64,000 nt of DNA from CAG-877 sp045125935 (GTDB lineage Bacteria; Bacillota_I; Bacilli_A; RF39; UBA660): contig JBGVNW010000002.1 in the NCBI GenBank assembly GCA_045125935.1, forward strand, positions 1 to 64,000, given 5' to 3'. Positions 61,855-64,000 of this stretch are shown one piece after another. The notes under the pieces were generated by a model. The model saw only the letters and a program-made list of their open reading frames with translations, was not told where the DNA came from and did not search any database. The position numbers and the translations under genes are program-made. Position 1 is the stretch's first letter. Every line of letters starts with the position of its first letter.

Positions 61855-62035
61855 ATTATCACCTCATCATAATTATAAACGACTTGTCGATAAAAACGCA
61901 ATTTTTTTATGACATTTCTAAAATAAGCAAAACTTTATGAAAAAAATAATAGTAATAAAAAGTAACTAATAATTGTGATATAATAAAAATAAAAGAATAA
62001 GAAAAAAGATAAAAAGTGGAAAGGAGACAGTTTTT

Positions 62036-63814
62036 ATGAAATCAAAAAATTATAAAGCACTATTTCCTATATTAATTGTAATTTCCACTTTATTTATATC
62101 TATTGGATATGCATCAATAAATTCAGTATCCATTGGTCTAGAAGGAAGCCTATTAGCGCAAGTGCAAGAAGGTATTTTTATTTCGGAATATCAAATTATA
62201 AATGATGAATTTGATGAAAATGATGATTACTCTAATGCAACGATAAAAAGCTGTAATGGAACAGTTTTAACTAGTACCATAGAATTGCCAAACGATAATA
62301 ATAATGGCTTTATAACATATACAATAACAATATATAATAACACTGACGTAAACTATATGTTTGAAGACGTAAAATATTTTTCTGGAGAAAATTCATATGA
62401 CAATGAAAATATAGTTTTTGATGAATTGAATAACCTAGCAGTTGGAGATAAATTATTAAGTCATAGTAGTGTAACTTTTGATATGACGTTTCATTATAAA
62501 GATAATGTTATTTCCGATAATAATGTTCTTAATTCAATATTAAATTTTAGTTTTAAAGAATATTATACTATCACCTATGAGAATATAACTAATAATGGAT
62601 ATCCAACTGAAGTAATGGCAGGTTCTGATTTAAATATTACATTTATCGATGAGATCCCTGAAGGCGTTTTTGTATCTGGTATGTCATCTTACACCTATGA
62701 AGATGGATACTTAACTATGATTAATGCTACGGATAATGTTGTAATTTCTAATGCTGTTGTTTTTAGATATGATGGTGAATATGTATTTGATGGAACTAAT
62801 TATATAGATACAGGGGTCTCATTATTCAGTGAAGAAAATTTTAATAAAAATTTTGAAGTGTCTTTTTCTATTGTTAGCTATGACGAAACGCAGACAGATA
62901 AGGCTACTTTGTTTAATAGCTTAGATGAGGTAAATACTGATTTCCCAGGAGTATTGTTTAGAGTTACTGCCGATACAGAAAATTATGAGGTTTTGGGAAA
63001 TAATAAAATAAATAATCTTGAACAAGTAAACAATTTATTTGAATTTTCTGATATAACAAAAGTTAAAATCTTAAGAATCAATAATATTACATATTTTAGT
63101 GTTAATGATGGTGATTATTACGAACTTCAAGATTATACAGTTTTTAATGAATATTTTGACATTCCAGCAACATTTGGAGCTAGTTTAGACTCAAATGGAG
63201 AACCATGGCGTTATTTTAAAGGTACATTAAAAGATATGAAAATTAAATATTTAGACCAAGATACAACTATTGAAGCATTCGAGTTAGCTTATAATTCACT
63301 TTCAACTGTCAAATTTGATGGAACAAATTATTTGAATACGGGAGTATATTTATTTAATGAAGAAAACATTAATAAAGATTTCGATATTACATTTACAATT
63401 AAAGCATACGATGCCACTCAAACTGTATATTCTACAATAATGAATAGTTTAGATGAAAGTACATCATCTTTCCCAGGAATAATTTTTAGATTTTACATAA
63501 CTGCATCTGAAGCAAGTTCTTCAACAGAATATACACCTACTAAATATCAACTAATTGGAAATGGAACTTCAAAAACAAATGTTAGTATAGATGATTTGAC
63601 AATTTCTCAAGTAAGGATAATAAGAAGAGAGAACATAGTATACTATAGTATCGACAACAGCAAACTTGCCCAATTACAAGACTTCTCAGACTTTACAACA
63701 ACATTTGATGTTCCTGTTACATTTGGAGCAAGTTTAGATTCATCAGGTGAACCATACAGATATTTTAAAGGTTCACTATCAAATATTGAAGTAAGAATCA
63801 AAAATAGTAATTAA
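62036..63814 (+). CDS. surface protein with two LamG-like repeats
   Basis: A 592-residue protein. An N-terminal hydrophobic segment (about 8-27, ending SIGYASINS) is followed by a TasA/camelysin-like immunoglobulin-type region (about 30-170), a small InlB-type linker (about 170-235), and two homologous jelly-roll domains of about 165 residues each (about 240-415 and 423-590). The repeats share FDGTNYxxTGVxLF, TxxNSLDE, FPGxxFR and FGASLDSxGEPxRYFKG. No sortase motif. It probably stays near the cell surface. AAAGGAGA lies upstream. Confidence 0.82.
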   Translation: MKSKNYKALFPILIVISTLFISIGYASINSVSIGLEGSLLAQVQEGIFISEYQIINDEFDENDDYSNATIKSCNGTVLTSTIELPNDNNNGFITYTITIYNNTDVNYMFEDVKYFSGENSYDNENIVFDELNNLAVGDKLLSHSSVTFDMTFHYKDNVISDNNVLNSILNFSFKEYYTITYENITNNGYPTEVMAGSDLNITFIDEIPEGVFVSGMSSYTYEDGYLTMINATDNVVISNAVVFRYDGEYVFDGTNYIDTGVSLFSEENFNKNFEVSFSIVSYDETQTDKATLFNSLDEVNTDFPGVLFRVTADTENYEVLGNNKINNLEQVNNLFEFSDITKVKILRINNITYFSVNDGDYYELQDYTVFNEYFDIPATFGASLDSNGEPWRYFKGTLKDMKIKYLDQDTTIEAFELAYNSLSTVKFDGTNYLNTGVYLFNEENINKDFDITFTIKAYDATQTVYSTIMNSLDESTSSFPGIIFRFYITASEASSSTEYTPTKYQLIGNGTSKTNVSIDDLTISQVRIIRRENIVYYSIDNSKLAQLQDFSDFTTTFDVPVTFGASLDSSGEPYRYFKGSLSNIEVRIKNSN

Positions 63815-63816
63815 TT

Positions 63817-63846
63817 AGACTTTCCTTAAAATGGTAAGTCTTTTTA
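63817..63846 (+). terminator. terminator
   Basis: AGACTT-CC and GG-AAGTCT pair with a one-base mismatch around TTAAAAT and end in T5, directly after the surface-protein gene. Confidence 0.75.
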
Positions 63847-63945
63847 TTATATAAAATAGTATCACAATATTAAAAATAATATTAATGCCAACTAGAAAAA
63901 GTAAATAATTAATGATAAAATAAAAAGCTAACAGGAGGCAACATA

Positions 63946-64000
63946 ATGAAATTAACATATGAAGAATATATGAACTTAGTTCCAGAGCAAACTAAAAAAA
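63946..64000 (+). CDS. start of a further gene, truncated by the window end
   Basis: Begins MKLTYEEYMNLVPEQTKK, 8 bases after CAGGAGG. Only 18 codons are visible, too few to assign a family. Confidence 0.6.
   Translation, partial: MKLTYEEYMNLVPEQTKK

Noticed and set aside
1..64000. CRISPR array
   Set aside because: No regularly spaced repeats of 23-40 bases were found on reading through; the repeats seen are IS ends, att cores, operators and the rpsI duplication.

Overview
The window is a low-GC (roughly 30 % G+C by eye) Bacillota-type chromosome segment. TGG encodes Trp and TGA is used as a stop (map and the relaxase gene end in TGA), so this is not the Mycoplasma code. Shine-Dalgarno sites are strong (AGGAGG), the S10-spc-alpha ribosomal cluster is complete except for rpmD (L30), and truA, rplM and rpsI follow as in Bacilli. 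The absent L30, the degenerate ATPases in the ecfA position and the many small unknown proteins suggest an uncultured gut-type Bacilli/RF39-like lineage; that placement is inference.

Layout. 1-4.3 kb: 3' part of gpmI, a small membrane protein whose terminator loop is split by an IS3/IS150-type element, an XRE regulator and a Y-family polymerase. 4.35-18.7 kb: one colinear ribosomal operon with its own promoter and structured leader, running rpsJ to rplQ with secY, adk, map, infA and rpoA, closed by a terminator. 18.8-24.9 kb: unknown gene, SDR oxidoreductase, two decayed ABC ATPases where ecfA1/ecfA2 normally sit (no ecfT), truA, two unknown genes, then rplM-rpsI with a leader. 24.8-26.0 kb: a 62-bp direct repeat of the rpsI 3' end plus terminator brackets one unknown gene, as expected of a remnant of an element integrated at rpsI. 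26-30.8 kb: a large unknown protein, a holin-like/M23 endolysin-like pair, a ZIP metal transporter and an unknown gene.

30.94-39.87 kb: an integrative mobilizable element of about 8.9 kb with a MobV relaxase, a secreted small protein plus ABC transporter cargo, an XRE regulator with operator-like repeats, two winged-helix/replication-like genes without ATG/GTG/TTG starts, and a large serine recombinase. It is inserted in frame into the Asp-Pro-Gly-His-Gly-Gly codons of a secreted cell-wall amidase gene. The two gene halves rejoin in frame at a shared 10-bp core, so excision would restore a 223-residue amidase.

40.4-46.3 kb: a dCMP deaminase and a compact type VII secretion locus (EssC, EsaB-like ubiquitin fold, two small helical proteins). 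46.3-52 kb: degenerate SpoIID-like protein, zinc-dependent phospholipase C-like protein, Abi/HEPN protein overlapping an HtrA protease gene, a 28-codon ORF with its own terminator, and a PRPP synthetase. 52.0-52.4 kb, minus strand: a structured noncoding RNA candidate of about 350 nt that I cannot assign. 52.6-64 kb: LysM amidase, thioredoxin-like membrane protein, an add/radical-SAM/FTR-like operon, a GH10-like protein without signal peptide, CotH-like protein, MgtC family protein, a LamG-like surface protein and the start of a further gene. No tRNA, rRNA or CRISPR array was seen.
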